Below are positions 33,598 to 45,557 of a stretch of 64,000 bases of DNA, one piece after another. Source of the stretch: Bursaphelenchus xylophilus. Its lineage: Eukaryota > Nematoda > Chromadorea > Rhabditida > Aphelenchoididae. Where the stretch lies: NCBI GenBank assembly GCA_904066235.2, contig CAJFCV020000005.1, forward strand, positions 10,349,501 through 10,413,500, given 5' to 3'. The stretch's first letter is position 1, and each line of letters begins with the position of its first letter. Made by a program: the position numbers and the translations under genes. Under the pieces are notes generated by a model that was given only the letters and a program-made list of their open reading frames with translations, did not search any database and was not told the DNA's origin.

Positions 33598-36519
33598 TTA
33601 TGAATCCGGCTTTGGGGTTTCTTTGTCGTAGAATTCGTTCCACACCGCCAGCCACTCGGCTTCGCTGAAGACTTCGCCCAACTCCGTGTTGAAGGTCGAG
33701 CTCGCGTAGTTATAGGAGTTCGTCGGGACATCGTGCATCCAATCCGGCCCGTAGGTGCTCTAAAACCAAAAAAATTGCCGTTCTTAACTTGATATCCTCA
33801 AATTACCTCCAAAATCTCAATCGTATTGCAAGGTACATAGACCAGTTGTCCATGCAGATCTCCGCTGCAGAGTTTTGTAACCTTTGGCGAGAAGTAGCGG
33901 ACCGCCTGCCGTTTCCACGGCAGCATCCCCGCAATGTATTCGGTGGTCTTGTTTTGCCGATACATCATGAAGAAGTCGGCGCGCACATTTCCCCAGATGT
34001 GGTAGCTGATCTCCAGACCTGACTCGATACGCCCTAAAAAGAAGAAGAGTTCACAAGACAAGTGCTCGGAATTGGCTGCTTCAGCGCTGTTCGCAAGTGC
34101 AAACTCTTTCTATTGTAAACTTTTTGGAGTTTTCAGCTGCGAAATAATTTTTTGTTACTTTAGAAATTCTTGCTTTTTAGCTAGTACCTTCCCTTTCCGC
34201 AGTACGAAAACATGTCAGGATTTCTTGGCCGGCTACTGCAAAAAGAATAAAAAAACTTGGTGCTGGTTTTCAGATAAAATCGTAAAGTATAGGGCAGTTC
34301 AGCCGAAGCTTCCACCCTTATTTCAAGTAGTTCTCCACCAATAATGATGACTATGATGTTGCTTGCCGTCAACATTTTCTGTCACTTATAAAAATTCCAT
34401 TTAGCCAGAGACTCGAATATTTTCCAAGTCCGAGAAGCTCAATAAGTTTCACCGATTTCGGGCTTCAAAATTTGGAAAGAAAATGCCATAGGTGAGTACG
34501 GGTGCCTCCTTGAACATGGGCACGTCATATTTGGTGGACAAAAAATAGGGTAGCTCAGCTTCAATTTGACCTAAATTTTATAGAAAGTGCTGCATTATTG
34601 GCGGAGAAATACTTGAAATAAGGGTTTAAGCTTCGGCTGAACCACCCTGTACTGTGATGACTTCTCTTGTTGGAAGGAGCCGGCCCGTACGGCTAGAGAT
34701 CGAAAGGAATCGTTGACAGGGCCCACTGTCCCTCCATCCTTACCCGCTCTAAATCTCCGCCGATAAATCCCATCCATGTACTTGAAAAACTCCGACTTGT
34801 ATTCGTTGAATCGGATTGCAAAGTCGATATCATGGGTATGTGGGATGATGTCGCATTCCCTGAACCATCCAAGCAACGTTCCGCCGATCAAAAACACGGT
34901 AACGTCGAATTTCTCGCCTCGTTGGCGGATGTCGTCGAATAATCCGATTTTTTCCAACGGAATTAGTCTTGCGGAGACATTTCTGTCCATGGTGACGTTC
35001 AAACAGTCCATAAATTCCGAGCGTGGCCAATGAAAGTTGAACCATTCCAATGAAGGGGGCTTTCGGACAGTTACAAAAGTGTTGCTGTCGGTTGGCACAG
35101 TAATATAGGGCGTTACATCGAACCTAAAAGTAGAAAAATTGTGACGTCAAGGTTTAAATTAAGGGTCAATTACCTGGGCAAAAGACGTTTACTCATCGTC
35201 AAGTTGGCTGAAAATTTGGCTCGGACTAATGTAAAATATTTCTTGGTTAGATCGTCTTCGATAAGATACTCCGTAACAACGTTTCTGGACCTTGTCGGAC
35301 CAGTCATTGCGCATTTTAGTGGAGTTTTACATGGCAGTTTCTTGGCAAGATTTTGCAAGCAGTCAGCGTCGACTAGAAGGCTGAAAGAGAAAAGTAGTTA
35401 TGTTGAAAGTTGTACAAGCCTTGCACACAACTAACATTTGCGAATGTTTGTTTTTATTTGAATTTGTTGTATGCTTTTTCAAATAGGCTTTTTGTCGGGG
35501 CCGAACCGGGCAAAAAAATCCATTTTGCACCGTACATTTGACGTTTTCGAAAACGACAAAAGCATTTTTCAACTGACAGGGAAAGTACCCCAGGTGCGAC
35601 GCTTAGATTTGATTGATTTTTGCCGCCGGGGAGAATACACTAAACGTGGAGAGTGGTCCGAGAGAAAAACACTTTTTGGCCGTCGCTTCGCAAGTCTCGT
35701 GCGGAAAAAAGCCGTTTTTTTGTGGAAACCTTACCCTCTACGGTAGAAATAGGCAAGAAACTTTTCGTGCCCAAATTCTGCAAAAAGTGGCAAATTTACG
35801 CCAGCTTTTGAGCTAAAAATCTGGGTTGTTTCTGCAAAGCGCGCACATTCTCGCATATGAAAAAAATATTCAAAATTTGTGCCAAGCTTCATCAAAATTT
35901 GAGCGTCACACTTGGGGGTACTTTTCTTGTTAGTCGGACTTTTTTCCGAAACAATTTTGCACGATGAGTGAAGCACAGTGCAAAATCAAACGAAATTGAA
36001 TGCACGGTGTAAAACGGGGAGTTTCTTGTGCACGATGCGGTCCGCGACAGGCGTCCATGCACTTTATGAAAATGCTAATCGACCTGGCCAATGTCGCTGG
36101 TATGATTTCGGCGGTATTCACTGTTCAAAAAAGCACACCGCACGGTGCAAAAACCCGAAAATTGCCCAGTGCAAAGTGAACTTGTTTTCTCACAACGCAA
36201 AATCACGGCATTTCCCTAAACCTCACCACTAAACTCACCAGTTCTCAACTTTCTCAACAGACCGTCGGCCGGCTCGTGTGTAAAGATGGCTTTGTAACAG
36301 CACAAAGACAATTACCAAAATCACCGCAATGGGTCCGAGTTTAAGTACGGCGAAGGTGAACCACCGGTAGTTCCTCATAAGTATTCTGTTGCTCGCCGAT
36401 TTGATTCGGAACCGGAGTTTATGAGACCCCGGCCACGGAACCAACGTGTTCTCGGCCGTTGGTTCAGCTGCATTGTGACGCTCCGCCATGTCTGTTGTGC
36501 GACGAAAAACAGGGATCAA
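33598..36519 (-). CDS. Fukutin-like LicD-domain type II membrane protein
   Basis: Exons in coding order: 36519-36239, 35380-35174, 35123-34744, 34033-33807, 33759-33598, giving about 418 residues (408 if the second ATG at 36489 is used). Residues 50-80 form one hydrophobic helix (WFTFAVLKLGPIAVILVIVFVLL) after a basic cytoplasmic tail: a type II Golgi-style anchor. The catalytic-type LicD/fukutin block is clear: FLIGGTLLGWFRECDIIPHT then HDIDFAI, followed by GRIESGLEISYHIWG, an acidic/aromatic FFMMY strand, and VYVPCNTIEILESTYGPDW near the end. Members of this family transfer phospho-sugar or phosphocholine groups to glycans. Nematodes have several uncharacterised members, so the substrate here is not known. 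The junction 34744/34033 keeps phase (G-RIESG). A TIR element lies in that intron, and an AGTACTTCCCC-family element lies in the first. Confidence 0.85.
34290..34650. mobile_element. TIR element in the fukutin-like gene, containing an exon-like stretch
   Basis: Inverted ends of about 55 bp: AGGGCAGTTCAGCCGAAGCT near 34290 and AGCTTCGGCTGAACCACCCT (mirror) near 34650, both continuing into CTTATTTCAAGTA-TTCTCC. On the minus strand, 34570-34453 reads 39 codons with an acceptor and a donor, but its phase does not fit the next exon. Confidence 0.65.
35583..35935. repeat. AGTACTTCCCC-family element
   Basis: Ends GAAAGTACCCCAGGTGCGAC (then GCTTAGATT) and TTTGAGCGTCACACTTGGGG (then GTACTTTTC). It lies in the first intron of the fukutin-like gene. 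Confidence 0.8.
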
Positions 36520-38142
36520 AGTGTACTCTGGGATTTGTAAAAAAGGGATTTGGATTTTTTATATAACTGAAATCATGCTACTCGAGGCCAGAAGTCTTGG
36601 CAAATTCATGTAAGATTTGTATCTTCTTTAGACTACAATGTAAACGTATCTACCGTATCGTTGTATGCAATAAGACTTCAACGTTACACCTTGTATTGGA
36701 GGCTAACTGAAATGAGTTTCCCTCGGCGAAAGATTACTACATTTTCATCTTTTTATTTTGTAGTCTACGTGGGTTAGACAGACGTAGTCCAGGCTGAGAT
36801 TAATTCGTTTATCCTAATCATTTTTAAGGACAATAAATTTCTCTCACATTGAGCATTTTTTTAAGTTTATTGGTGAACAGCTACAGTTGACACTCTGAAG
36901 TGCGTTTACTATGTAGCGGTGGGGCCAAAAGTCTTGATATGTCTGCACTGTGCGAAAACGTTCTCGCATCTCTCCAAGCGACGAAGTAAAATGTACAGTA
37001 CGCCGCGATCGCGCAGAGAGATTAGAAGATTTTGCTATTAGTATTAGATTTTCCGGAGAGTCGCCGGACAAAAACCGGCGAAAACAAAAGTTTCCTTTGC
37101 AATGTGCAATTTCTTCCTGCTCGGAAAGTGCAAGTGTACATACGAAACCTCACCAAATGATAAGTGACGTACGTCGTTGAAGAGCCCTTGAAAAATGGTA
37201 CAAGACGCCATTTTCATTTTTTTGCAGGATGCGTTTCCGCAATGTCATACTGTAAGGTATTCTGCAAAAATGAAAATTGGTATCTTGCCATTTGGTGAGG
37301 ATTCGTTTGTATACCTCCCCAGTCAGTGCAAACGCAAAAAATCAGCTCGGTGACTTTCCCGAAAGGCTAGTCTTTAAATACATGAGTCTCAGCCGGGTCG
37401 CCCGGGCCGGCTGGGACTCAGCCGGCCGTTTCAAATAGGGAAATTTGAAACGTTCCTGGCCGACCCCTTTTGGCGGCGCCAGGCCTATCAGTCTGCCGGA
37501 AAAATATCAGTCTGTCGGAAAAATAACGGCGGATCGTCGCCCCTCGCAATCGCCCATCATCGCTTTGCGACTGCAAGCCGCGGCTGGGGATTTGGTGCGC
37601 GACAGCGGCTAGGCGAGACATTTTGCTCCGCCGTTATTTTCCCGACACACCGATATTGAGTACTCTGTCGCATCGATAATCGCATCGCCGCCGAAAAGTG
37701 AAAAGTGTCGCTGTAAAATCAAGTTGCTTTTCTCTTCAGTGACATGATCGGCCTATTGCACTCACTAATTTTCCGACAGCCTGAATATCTTCATCGAGAC
37801 GGGACGGGCCGATAAGAATTTTGCAACGTGGGCGAGCTGCGATTTTTTGAAGCCGAAGGGCCTTTGCAGAAATGCCAAGACCTTTGTATTCAGCTAGTGC
37901 TCTTTTGTTCGCCACCTCATCTCTGTTTTAAGCCCTTTCTACTGTGTCGAATACAATTATGTCATTCGTATGTAGTTGTGCAGAATTGCATGAGATTCGA
38001 ATGAATTGAGGTCTTATTTGGTGCACGCGAACAGTTGGCTTCTTCAACTAATGGTTGAACAAAATTTGCGCCGAAGATTTGCATAGCAGTTTGCTCTCTA
38101 TGCTGGTGCAAAGTTGACGGTAGATCTTTGTTGGACAATATT
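36520..38142. other. Divergent intergenic region: MITEs, no gene
   Basis: 36520-36840 probably contains the promoter of the fukutin-like gene, but I see no defined element. 36940-37150 has GCACTGTGC-like remnants. The C-type MITE and A-type remnant at 37499-37783 follow. Nothing recognised in 37790-38142. Confidence 0.5.
37499..37783. repeat. Nested C-type MITEs followed by A-type remnant
   Basis: A nine-base stub (CAGTCTGCC...) at 37499 is interrupted at once by a full C-type copy (37508-37652), then an A-type interior and right end (37657-37783, TTCCGACAGCCTG). Confidence 0.75.
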
Positions 38143-39980
38143 ATGACCATGATTCCTTCGGACGTGCCTGCGGAGACTGAGATCGTACTTTATCAAGTCG
38201 CATTCACCTTTGTCTTCTCGCTTAGCATCTTTATTATTCTGCTGGCTGGATATATCATTTTGAACACTGGAAAAAGTAAGTAGTTTTGCGGAAGCAGCGA
38301 CTAAAGTGAGGATTTTTAAAAGGCATTTGAGGTGCGCCGATAAATAGGACTTTCTTTGTAGCAGTCTGGCGGAAAAATAATGAGCACTCTGTCGCAAAAT
38401 CTGAGCGTCGCACATGGCGCACTTACTGTAAACTTACACCCCAATTTCAGACATCAAAACCTATCGATGGTATCTGCTTGCCCAGCTGATTGCCAGTGCC
38501 ATCTTTGACCTTGTCTACTGGCTGAAGATGCCGGTTGAGCTCTACTCCGCAAAGTGCATTTACAGCGTCGGCTTACTCGGCGAGACTCCGTTGACAACGC
38601 AAAACGTTCAATTTGTACTCATTGTTTTCTTTGGCGAATGCAAGCTGCTGGTTTTGTATGCCGCTATTATGTATCGGTATTACCATGTAAGTTGCTTTGT
38701 GGGGATCAAGAATTAGAGGGTGGTTTTGCAACAATAAAGTCCTACGCTTTTTCGAAAGTGCGTGGCCTTTTTTCGCCAGTCTTGAATCCGCGACCATCGC
38801 AAACTTGCGGACAACGATTTTTGCCGGCTGGGGCCGCATCTGCGGATAACAGGAGAAAACATGATGGTACTTTAGAAACCTAGTCAACATATAAGAAAAA
38901 ATTGACGCTGTTTAAAGTGTGCTGACATATCAATTTTTGATTTGAAGCCCTTGTCTAATTACCAGCCTGTCGGGAAAATAATGTGTGTTTGTGGCGTGGA
39001 GCAAAATATCTCCTGTCGTTACAGTCTTTCAAAGTTCAATTTAACCGTATTATTTATCCGAGGCTGATATTCCATACATTCGAAGTATCCTTCACGGCAT
39101 CACCCATTATTTTCAATCATCGTATCTCAAATTTTAGGGGTTACCTCCCGACACCTATCCACGACTTCGGGTCCTCGTTGAACCCAAGATCTACAAATTC
39201 GCTCTGTTGTTTTTGGTTGTGCAGCTGCCGGTCGTTGTAAGTTGACAAAATTGCATCATGTGTAAACAAAAGCGTAGCCATTTTTGCGATCAGCGTAACG
39301 TTTTTTTTTTGTAAAAGCAAACATTTTTTTTGCAAAGCCCATCAATTGTTTCCAGCTCTCCCTTGTTCCGTCGCTGCCGATGCCAGCGCGACAAGCGGTG
39401 CTGAGAAATCGATCGCCCTTGCTCCGCGACGTCTACATTAAACATCCGTCGTTGCTTTGCTTCGAGGAAACAACTCAAAACACAAAGGAATTCGACGTTA
39501 TGTTCGTATTCTTGACAGCGTCGTATACGTTCATAATTGTGACGCTCATCTTCATGATGAGCCATCTGATCTACTTGACCAATCAGAACAAAAATCGACA
39601 TAACTCGACGTATAGAATACAGGTAACAGAAGAGAGGCCTGCAATGAGAAACATAGACATTATAATTTTTTACCTTGCAGTTCATGCTCTTCAAATCCAT
39701 TCGAATGCAGTTTTTCTGCATGATCGTGGTTACCGTGATCCCGCTTACCTATCGAGCGCTAGCAACCTCCTTTGAGTTCCGGCGAGAGGCTACTGTTCTA
39801 ATGGCGATGTGCGTTCTCACCTGCAGTCATTCGGTGATTGACTGCGCATTGATGATTCATTACGTTCGACCGTATCGGCAGATGCTGACACATATTGTGC
39901 TGAAATGTCTAAATGGAGAGATGGTTAGTCCTGGCCTGGTCACTATTAACAGTAGAACGTCGGGAACTTTTGGGAAATAA
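38143..39980 (+). CDS. Serpentine chemoreceptor, Srh/Sri/Str-like
   Basis: Exons 38143-38275, 38451-38686, 39138-39236, 39356-39622 and 39681-39980, with consistent phases (1,0,0,0), give 344 residues, the usual length. Seven hydrophobic segments follow in order: VAFTFVFSLSIFIILLAGYI, YLLAQLIASAIFDLVYW, VQFVLIVFFGECKLLVLYAA with MYRYYH, FALLFLVVQLPVV, VMFVFLTASYTFIIVTLIFM, FFCMIVVTVIPLTY and the last near VLTCSHSVIDCALMIHY. The K-YRWYLL loop and the RPYR motif after helix 7 are typical of nematode Srh/Sri/Str receptors, which detect odorants and pheromones in ciliated chemosensory neurons. Family assignment within the superfamily is uncertain. Introns 1 and 2 each carry a lone MITE tip. The stop overlaps an AATAAA. 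Confidence 0.85.
38362..38395. repeat. Lone A-type MITE tip in receptor intron 1
   Basis: CAGTCTGGCGGAAAAATAAT-GAGCACTCTGTCGC, then directly the AGTACTTCCCC-type end AATCTGAGCGTCGCACATGG. Confidence 0.7.
38963..38995. repeat. Lone B-like MITE tip in receptor intron 2
   Basis: CAGCCTGTCGGGAAAATAAT-GTGTGTTTG without a partner. Confidence 0.65.
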
Positions 39981-39981
39981 A
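39976..39981 (+). promoter_or_regulatory. Polyadenylation signal AATAAA overlapping the receptor stop
   Basis: The TAA at 39978-39980 is part of AATAAA. Confidence 0.5.
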
Positions 39982-41024
39982 GTTGCATTATGTATCGATT
40001 GCTTCAAGGTTTAAGTTACGAAAAGTTTATGGCAGAAAACGACTTTCGACCGCACTGTGAAGTGAGCCTTTTGGCTCATTTAGTGTTCTGATTTACTGAA
40101 GTTTTGTTTGATATTAGTCTGCCGGGAAAACAAATGAGCATTATGTCGCATCGAAAATCGCATCGTCGCCGAGAAAACGAATTGTGTCCCGGCGAACTCA
40201 AGTTGCTTTTTATTTCAGCGACAGAGTGCTCATTATTTTCCCGGCAAACTCATAAGATGGATACTATTCGTGATGTAAAGTCTGTAGAATTTTTTGAACA
40301 GCACGTTTTGTGTTACTTTTCGCGCGGCGATATCCTGTTGTTGCATTAGCGACATGCATTTTTCTGCGAGTCCACCGTGCGACGCTCAAAAAAGGTGTAG
40401 CCGCGCATCAAATTTCCAGCTGCGGCTAGCCGTTGCAAGGCAATGATGGGCGATTCCAGGGCCCGTCGCACGGCAACCCAAGGAGTCTTCCGCCCCTTTT
40501 TGGCACTTCGCCCACCCAATGTCGGCCGAATTCAAACGAAATGTCAAAAATGAATTTTTGGTGTCGTTTTCCGACCGGAAAATATTTTTTCGGAATTGTT
40601 TTATATTTATTTTGTCAATTGCGACATTTCGATTCGACGAAATTCAAAAATGGGCGGTAGACAATTTTATTCCATTCTGGGTTTCCGTGCGTCCTTATTT
40701 TTTCGACAGACTGTTATCATCTCTTTACAAACGGCGAGGGTCAATTTGCACTGTGCGCGCTACAGTGTAAAGATCAATTTTTGTGTCCACCACCCAGACT
40801 GTGTATTTGACACACCTAGGTCTTGAACGGAAGCCCTTACAAACTCGTCATTTCCGTCGGCGTCCTTTCTTTTATCCTTTCTCCTTTGCACTTTCTTATC
40901 AGCTCGCAGGAGTTTTAAAGACGCTTGTTGACACGAGAATCTTATCAGGATCCAACTTGGCAGTTTCTTGTATCAACCATGGAAGACGCACATTTCCCTC
41001 GGAAATGCATGTTTGTGAAATAAA
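39982..41024. other. Intergenic: one A-type MITE and C/B remnants
   Basis: Besides the MITE at 40115, 40395-40711 has B/C-type interior (GGCAATGATGGGCGATTCCA) and a far right tip (TTATTTTTTCGACAGACTG). A pyrimidine-rich CTTTCTTATCAG at about 40903 could be the leader splice site of the next gene. Confidence 0.5.
40115..40251. repeat. MITE, A-type
   Basis: TAGTCTGCCGGGAAAACAAA left, CATTATTTTCCCGGCAAACT then C right. Confidence 0.85.
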
Positions 41025-42266
41025 ATGATATTCTTCGGTGTTTTGGCGACGACAGCTCTCTTTGACTTGGTTCGGGCTAACGAAAATACAACAAAAAATG
41101 TTAGCCAAAGCAGCTTGGCGCATGGCATGAAAAAAGAGCCACTTTGGTGTTATAATGGTGAGTTTTTATGGCTATCAGTCTGTCGGGAAAATAATGAGCA
41201 CCACTGCCGAGAAAATGAGTTGTGTTGCGGCAAAATAAATTTTCTTTTCACCTCTGCGACATGATCGGCGCAGCGACACCATGCTCATTATTTTCCCGAC
41301 AGACTGATACGAATTTACGAGGGAACTTTTTGAAGTTCAACGCTCAGATTCTGATGAAACTTGGCGTAAATTTAGAATGGTTTTGGATAAAACATGGTCG
41401 AGACTCCTCGCACATTGTAGAAACAATCTAAATTATGAGAAAAGATCTGGCGAAAATTTGCGGTTTTTTCGAATTTTTGCATGGAAATTTATTTTATGCT
41501 TGTTTCTATTGGTAAGAGTATTGTTGCTGCAAAAAAACTATTTTTTTCCGCACGAAACAGGCAAAGATACCGCCAAAGAAAACGGATTTTTCTCTGACCG
41601 CTTTCTGTTTTTCATGAGCTCTCTCGGCCTGAGATATTATAAGTCTGTCGGGAAAATAATGCGGATCCTTGGAATCACCGCTTCCGACAGCTTGCTGAGG
41701 CTGGAGATTTGCAAAGGACGTGACATTCTGCTGTGGCAAATCCACATTATTTTCCCCACAAGCCAATATCTCGGCGGTCAATGCAAAGCGCATGCGCCAA
41801 AAAAAAATTTCTTTGACTACGTTGCCCTTGTTTATCTTCTCTCCTTGTTAAAATGTAATATTTTTACAATTTTCTGCGACGTCCCTTACGTAGTAATGCC
41901 TCTGCTGTTGTTCAGGAGACGCCGTGGACCTGGAACTGCTGGATCTGAAGAACTGCTCGAGCCAGTATTGCGTCAAGATTGTGGACAAAGACAACTTTTA
42001 TCAATTGAGGTGAGAAAATAGTAACTTTTTTCTGTAACCCGACTTCTGACGTCTTATAACGACATTACTGTTGCAGATCTTGCGACAGCAGCAACTTATG
42101 CGTTGATCTTGGTAATAAATGTGCGGAAAAATTCGACCGTTTTCCATGGCGATCCACAAGCGAGACATTGTGTTGTTGTAAATCTGACAAGTGCAATGGA
42201 TCATACAAGATGCATAATAACTTCATTTTTGGCTTGATTATGGTTTTTATAATAAATATATTATGA
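41025..42266 (+). CDS. Small secreted Ly6/uPAR-like, probably GPI-anchored protein
   Basis: Exons 41025-41157, 41916-42009 and 42077-42266, with phases 1 and 2, give 138 residues. Order: signal peptide (MIFFGVLATTALFDLVRA), a short Asn/Ser linker, a cysteine-rich domain (CYNG, NCSSQYCVKIV, SCDSSNLC, KCAEKF, LCCC-KSDKCN) and a hydrophobic C-terminus (FIFGLIMVFIINIL). The CC-x-x-D-x-CN ending is the classic last motif of three-finger Ly6/uPAR folds. The hydrophobic tail after a small-residue GS fits GPI attachment. Such nematode proteins are often neuronal or epidermal surface modulators; no specific role can be assigned. Intron 1 holds two MITEs, A-type and B-type, that make up over a third of it. 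Confidence 0.75.
41176..41306. repeat. MITE, A-type, in Ly6-like gene intron 1
   Basis: CAGTCTGTCGGGAAAATAAT left, CTCATTATTTTCCCGACAGA then CTG right. It starts 18 bases after the donor. Confidence 0.9.
41641..41766. repeat. MITE, B-type, inside an AGTACTTCCCC-family fragment
   Basis: AAGTCTGTCGGGAAAATAAT-GCGGATCC left, AAATCCACATTATTTTCCCC right. Flanks (TCTGACCGCTTTCTG before, ATCTCGGCGGTCAATGCAAA after) belong to one AGTACTTCCCC-family interior, so the MITE is nested. Confidence 0.8.
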
Positions 42267-42487
42267 TGTATTATGACGCAAAGCCCTTGTAAGTCTGAAA
42301 ATCGGCTCGTAAAGGATACTTTGTATTTATTATTTACTCAATCCGACGTATTCTATATTTAAGATCTGATTGTGCTAACAAAACATTCCATTTGTCGCGT
42401 GTTATCGGCAAAGGAAAACAATCAGCGAAATTTTGGACGACACAAAGTACAACAAAACGTTTTGTTCCACTTTATGCACACATATGT

Positions 42488-42631
42488 CAGTTTGTCGGGA
42501 AAAAAATGAAAACAATGTCGCTGATCGTGTCGCTGAAGTGAAAAGCAATTTGATTTTGCCGCGACACAATTCTTTTCTTTTTCTGGCAACGTGATTTCCG
42601 ATGCGACAGAGTGCTCATTATTTTCCCGACG
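42488..42631. repeat. MITE, A-type
   Basis: CAGTTTGTCGGGAAAAAAAT left; right end GTGCTCATTATTTTCCCGAC, with the outer seven bases lost. Confidence 0.85.
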
Positions 42632-42824
42632 GAGGTTTCAAATTTACTTTGGCCCTGCACGGTGGATTTCAGCACCGGTCTGGTGGAAAGAACCGGCTTG
42701 GTTCGTTTCAAATTTTCCGAAGCATTAGACCGTGCCGCTGAGGTGAAAAATAAAAAATTTATTCTTCAAAGATTTGAGCGTGGCACTTCAAGAATCCCTA
42801 TTTTCCAATTCCTACAATTACAAT

Positions 42825-43003
42825 CAGTCTGTCGGGAAAATAATTAGCACAATATCGCTGCGCCGACCGTGCTGCTGAAGAGCAATTTGATTTTGCCTAC
42901 ACAGTTCACTTCTTCTTTGCAATGCGATTTTCTCTCCGACAGAGCGCTCATTATCTTCCCGACAGACTCATATCGGCCTGTCGAGAAAATAATGTGGGTT
43001 CAT
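42825..43003. repeat. A-type MITE followed by a B-type tip
   Basis: Full A-type 42825-42969 (right end CTCATTATCTTCCCGACAGA then CTC). Six bases later comes a lone B tip GGCCTGTCGAGAAAATAATG. Confidence 0.8.
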
Positions 43004-43720
43004 CGGCACTCATTTTCATCCACATACATTTATATACATACAGTGAGGATTAATTAAATGCATTTTGAGAAAAAACATGACTAATTTATGACAAGCAGGT
43101 GGTAATTTCAAAAGAACTGGACAGTTCTTTACATTGTGTTTGTCACCATGTCCTCAAAACAACCGTTCGGGGATTTAGCCTGATATTTAACGCCGCTGAC
43201 TCACTATGCACCCCTTTTGTAATCGAATCACAATGCGTTTTTTGGGGAAAATATTTAGTTTTGACGGTCTTTAAGGGCGAAGGTAAAAACGCTTCTCGTT
43301 TGATCGATCAGTGAGCTCTCAAACTCCGCTCTTCCCGCGGCGGTTTGCATGTTTATTGGTGGGGTAGTAACATTCTAACATATCTCGCGGCGTAGATATG
43401 GCATATGGGCTCAGAGTGAAGCAATAGGGAGAGGAGGCAATTTAGTGTCGGGGTGACACATTTTGCAACACCTGAATCATATATTTGACGCACTGTAAAG
43501 CATAGAAAAAAAGATGGAAAGGTCAGGCTTTGATAAAAACAAATTAAAGGCCATGATGATAATGAATATTGCAAAATCAATGAAAACAAGGGTTTGTAGA
43601 CGTTCTTGTTGTTGAGGCATGACATGACTGGGTACAAATTATGATAAATATGGGTACGGTAGTCCACAAAGGGTTTTGAACTTTTTGAAATTTGAGCTGC
43701 TTCAAAAAATGGAAAGATAT
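43004..43720. other. Intergenic, nothing recognised
   Basis: No supported exon or repeat end between these MITEs. Confidence 0.5.
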
Positions 43721-43870
43721 CAGTCTGTCGGGAAAATAATGTGGATTTTTCGCGCATGAAAATTTCCTGTCATCATTTTGAAACGGTTGGTTGCGTCTAG
43801 GGATTTGATGTTACTGCGGCGAGCCGAGATATTTCGCTGCGAGAAATCCACATTATTTTCCCGACAGAAG
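43721..43870. repeat. MITE, B-type
   Basis: CAGTCTGTCGGGAAAATAAT-GTGGATTTTTCGCGC left, AAATCCACATTATTTTCCCG then ACAGAAG right. Confidence 0.9.
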
Positions 43871-44328
43871 GATATTGGAAGATAAAGTTTCCAAAAATTT
43901 CAGCTTTTCTGACTGCTATAGCCATATGAAATATTTTGAAAAAAATAGTGTGCAAGCCTCAAAATTTCTCCGCCACGGCGCAGAGGCCAAAGAAAATTCG
44001 AGTGCTAGCGCTTCGCTAACACTTTTATTCAAATAAGTCTGATTTGTCGGGAGTGAGGGAGCGATCAGACGCCACTCCAAGCATGGGCGGGTTCTCTGCA
44101 GCACCATCGGTTGAGGGGCGAAATTTTTGAATTTATGATCGATTTATGGTGGGTGATTAAAGTGGGAGAAACAATTTGGAGACATTACCAAATTTCGTTC
44201 GATTTTCGGGGTATTTTTTGAAGTTATGGTATTTCCAAGAGATCTAAAAAATTTTTACTGTCTTTTTTGAGTGAATTGTCAGCTTTATTTAACTTTTTTG
44301 CCGTTTTGAAAGTTAAAAAAATTGTTAT

Positions 44329-44479
44329 CAGTCTGTCGGGAAAATAATGGGGAAATGTTTCAACGGCAAATTCGTCGCTGAAGTAAAAAATTTTTGATTT
44401 TACCGAGACAAAATTCATTTCCTCGGCGGCGATGCGATTTTCGCCGCAACAGAGTGCCCATTATTTTCCCGACAGACTG
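44329..44479. repeat. MITE, A-type
   Basis: CAGTCTGTCGGGAAAATAAT left, ATTATTTTCCCGACAGACTG right. Confidence 0.95.
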
Positions 44480-45063
44480 ATTCCTACAGCCTCCATTAGC
44501 TATTATTTCAACAAATTCAAACACAACTCTTTACCGAACACTTCTCCCTTCATTTTTCCACAAACACTTGCGATACGTTTGGTTTGTTACAGCCCCAGCA
44601 AAACATTCGTTCATTTGTCGTCGACGGGTTTCGCGCGTTTTGTTTTTTTCGGTTTGATGGATCAACGAATAAGATTGCGCAGTGTTCCCACAATTACTAT
44701 ACTTTTTTTCTCCATTTAACGACAGTTTTTGGTTTAATCAAAAGTGCAGTTTTAATCAATCAGAGGCGGAAAATTTGAAGGAAGTGCAACGATTTTTTCA
44801 AAAAGAATTTTTTCAATTTTTTTGCACCGTGCAAAAAACTTATTTTGCACTGTGCAACTGACAGTCCAAAAAGCGACAAAAGTCATTCTACGGGTCGCTG
44901 CGGGTTTTTCGCGCGGCGACGAGAAAATGCACTGTGCAAAATGTCCGAAAAACCGGCACCGTGCGAAAAAAGGCAAAAGTTTTTTGCACTGTGCGCAAAA
45001 AAAATTCTACGAATGTTTCAAAAAGCGTGGTATTAGCATAACGTAGCAGCTGCAAATAAATAT
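44480..45063. other. Intergenic with GCACTGTGC-motif block
   Basis: 44815-45005 carries six or more GCACTGTGC/GCACCGTGC motifs in both orientations, without clear CTAGTCG ends. No gene is seen. Confidence 0.5.
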
Positions 45064-45216
45064 CAGTCTGTGACGAAAATAATGAGCACTCTGTCGCATC
45101 TAGAATCGCATCGCTGCCGAGAAAATGAATTGTGTTGCGACAAAATCTAACTCCTTTTCACTTCAGCGACACAATCGGCGCTGCGACATTGTGCTCATTA
45201 TTTTCTCGACAGACTG
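45064..45216. repeat. MITE, A-type
   Basis: CAGTCTGTGACGAAAATAAT left, ATTATTTTCTCGACAGACTG right. Confidence 0.9.
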
Positions 45217-45410
45217 ACAGTCCTTATGTTGCTAGAGGGCCAATGCCAGGAGAAGGGTGGCATTCAAACTTTCAATATTAGAAAAAGGTATTTTCGAGCC
45301 AGCTCCTATGGCTCGTCAACCTTCCTTAGTAGGCACTAGCCGGCGTTAGGGAAAGTCACAATCAACAAAATTCATATATTTATTTTCCAATGCAATACGT
45401 ATTATTATAT

Positions 45411-45557
45411 CAGTCTGTCGGGAAAATAATGAGCACTCTGTCGCATCGGAAATCGCATCGCCGAAAAGAAAATGAATTGTGTCGCGACAAAATCAAATTG
45501 CTTTTCACTTCAGCGACGCGACCAGCGCATTGTGCTCATTATTTTCCCGACAAATTG
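45411..45557. repeat. MITE, A-type
   Basis: CAGTCTGTCGGGAAAATAAT left, CATTATTTTCCCGACAAATT then G right. Confidence 0.95.

Noticed and set aside
41377..42021. A 214-residue open frame overlapping the Ly6-like gene
   Set aside because: It runs through a repeat fragment and a MITE and reads exon 2 of the Ly6-like gene in the wrong frame.
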